Assembly: GCF_018603905.1 (NCBI RefSeq)
Contig: NZ_JAHFZZ010000034.1
Location: 44,430 to 108,429 of the forward strand
Direction: 5' to 3'
Source of the DNA: Nonomuraea sp. NEAU-A123
GTDB taxonomy: Bacteria > Actinomycetota > Actinomycetes > Streptosporangiales > Streptosporangiaceae
DNA length: 64,000 nt
The notes under the pieces were generated by a model. That model saw only the letters and a program-made list of their open reading frames with translations. It searched no databases and had not been told where the DNA came from. Positions 63,263-64,000 of this stretch are shown piece by piece. Position 1 is the first letter of the stretch, and the number at the start of each line of letters is the position of its first letter. The position numbers were made by a program, and so were the translations under genes.

Positions 63263-63883
63263 ATGAACCAATCACATGCGTGCACGTCCCAGACGACACG
63301 ACGACAGAGACCCCGTACGGTGAGAACGCACGCCACACGCCACCACAGGAAGCCACAGATGCCGCGCAACCCGAAGCCGCCACAGCACCCGCAAGCCGAA
63401 CTGTTCGACAACCTCTCAAACGAGCAGCAGCAGAGTGCGGAACCGCAATCGGCCCGCCGAACTGGCCCCCGACGAGTCCGCGCGGTCCGATGGACCAAGC
63501 TCGTCCCCACCATGGTCTACCTGTACAGCGACATCGACGACCGCCTCACTAGCGCCCTCGAAGACATCGGCCTGGGCCCGCAAGAAGCTTTCGAGCTCGC
63601 CATCAACACCTACTGCGATGCGCTGCAACCACCGATCCGCGCCGAGTTTCCCGAGCCGATCAGCAAGGCTGACCTTTCGCTGCCACGGGATCCCAACCCA
63701 CCGCCGCCCGGCACACCTCGCGAACGCTCTGTCGCACCAGGCACCACCGTACGACTCACACCCAACGCACGGGCGAGGCTCGCAGCCGCATGCAAGCAGG
63801 AACAAATGGGCGGCATGGCCGGCCTCAACGACGCTATCGAAGCGTGGCTCGACGAGCTGGACCTGGAGCAGTACACAGATTGA
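63263..63883 (+). CDS. Possible ribbon-helix-helix protein
   Basis: 206 residues from ATG 63263 (GGAG upstream). A basic, disordered N-terminus (about 1-70) is followed by two segments that look like RHH units: TMVYLYSDIDDRLTSALEDI and TTVRLTPNARARLAAACKQE, each with a short beta strand and two helices. Probably DNA binding. Divergent from the early operon at 63.1 kb. Confidence 0.5.
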   Translation: MNQSHACTSQTTRRQRPRTVRTHATRHHRKPQMPRNPKPPQHPQAELFDNLSNEQQQSAEPQSARRTGPRRVRAVRWTKLVPTMVYLYSDIDDRLTSALEDIGLGPQEAFELAINTYCDALQPPIRAEFPEPISKADLSLPRDPNPPPPGTPRERSVAPGTTVRLTPNARARLAAACKQEQMGGMAGLNDAIEAWLDELDLEQYTD

Positions 63884-63938
63884 ATGCGTAGAGTCTTAGC
63901 CTCGTGACGGATCGCTTTTGGTGCGGTACGACCGAGGT

Positions 63939-64000
63939 ATGCGGTACGGGCAAAGGGGTGGGTACACGCCTGCGGAGCAGGAGCGGCGGGAGTGTGTACG
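63939..64000 (+). mobile_element. Start of an IS630-type transposase, cut by window edge
   Basis: The frame begins MRYGQRGGYTPAEQERRECV and runs off the window. This matches the N-terminus of IS630-family transposases (M-R-Y-x-Q-G-G-G-x-T-x-x-x-R-x-x-R-E-x-V-R), directly before their helix-turn-helix. It may disrupt or border the right side of the prophage. Confidence 0.6.

Overview
The window is high-GC actinobacterial DNA. WhiB, ImmA/IrrE with an MAB_1171c/DUF6545-type membrane protein, a tandem GntR regulator and a DUF6232-type protein point to Streptomyces or the Streptosporangiales; no rRNA or tRNA gene is present to place it further. Positions 1 to about 4.3 kb look like host chromosome. 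The rest, to at least 63.1 kb, is one temperate siphophage genome, most likely an integrated prophage. It is read mainly on the minus strand, so the phage order runs from right to left.

Host flank (1-4302): a plus-strand operon of a GNAT-fold protein (cut by the window edge), a PhyH-type Fe(II)/2-oxoglutarate dioxygenase, an ABM-fold monooxygenase and a serine hydroxymethyltransferase, probably part of a biosynthetic cluster. A small secreted Cys-containing protein follows. The phage lysis operon ends at an intrinsic terminator at 4.42 kb.

Late region (4.4-34.8 kb, minus strand): conserved gene of unknown function, ParB-like protein, ABC-ATPase/GNAT fusion, small and large terminase, repeat-rich structural protein, portal, MuF-like minor capsid protein, scaffold, major capsid protein, head-tail connectors, tail terminator, major tail protein, tail-assembly chaperones joined by a -1 frameshift, tape measure, distal tail protein, two tandem paralogous tail-tip modules, amidase endolysin and holin. 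A 1.3 kb AT-richer insert with two membrane proteins sits between the distal tail protein and the first tail-tip protein.

Central accessory region (34.8-39.5 kb): about 1 kb with no convincing gene, possibly holding the cos/pac end, then a two-gene membrane module, a tyrosine recombinase, a 67-aa protein with a palindromic operator-like site upstream, and a coupled pair of membrane proteins that share a near-identical Gly/Asn-rich motif.

Early region (39.5-63.2 kb): small HTH proteins, a collagen-like membrane protein, a lambda-O-like initiator with internal iterons, a J-domain protein, WhiB, RuvC-like resolvase, PD-(D/E)XK exonuclease and a phiC31-gp3-like recombination directionality factor. 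A divergent promoter at 55.2-55.47 kb, with TGACGCA operators, separates this operon from an immunity/accessory block (55.5-61.4 kb: two HTH regulators, ImmA-type protease, membrane sensor, pentapeptide-repeat protein, double GntR). A short early operon lies at 61.6-63.1 kb and an RHH-like protein at 63.3 kb. The window ends inside the first codons of an IS630-type transposase.

Eleven copies of a 22-bp palindrome (consensus YTRATWGCG-N4-CGCWATTAG) are scattered from 5.1 to 62.1 kb, eight of them at minus-strand stop codons or in the gap just after. They tie the whole interval together as one phage and look like a dispersed repressor-binding network, comparable to phiC31 CIRs or L5 stoperators but with a different sequence. 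No helicase, primase, polymerase or serine integrase is visible; the directionality factor suggests that a serine integrase lies beyond the right edge.
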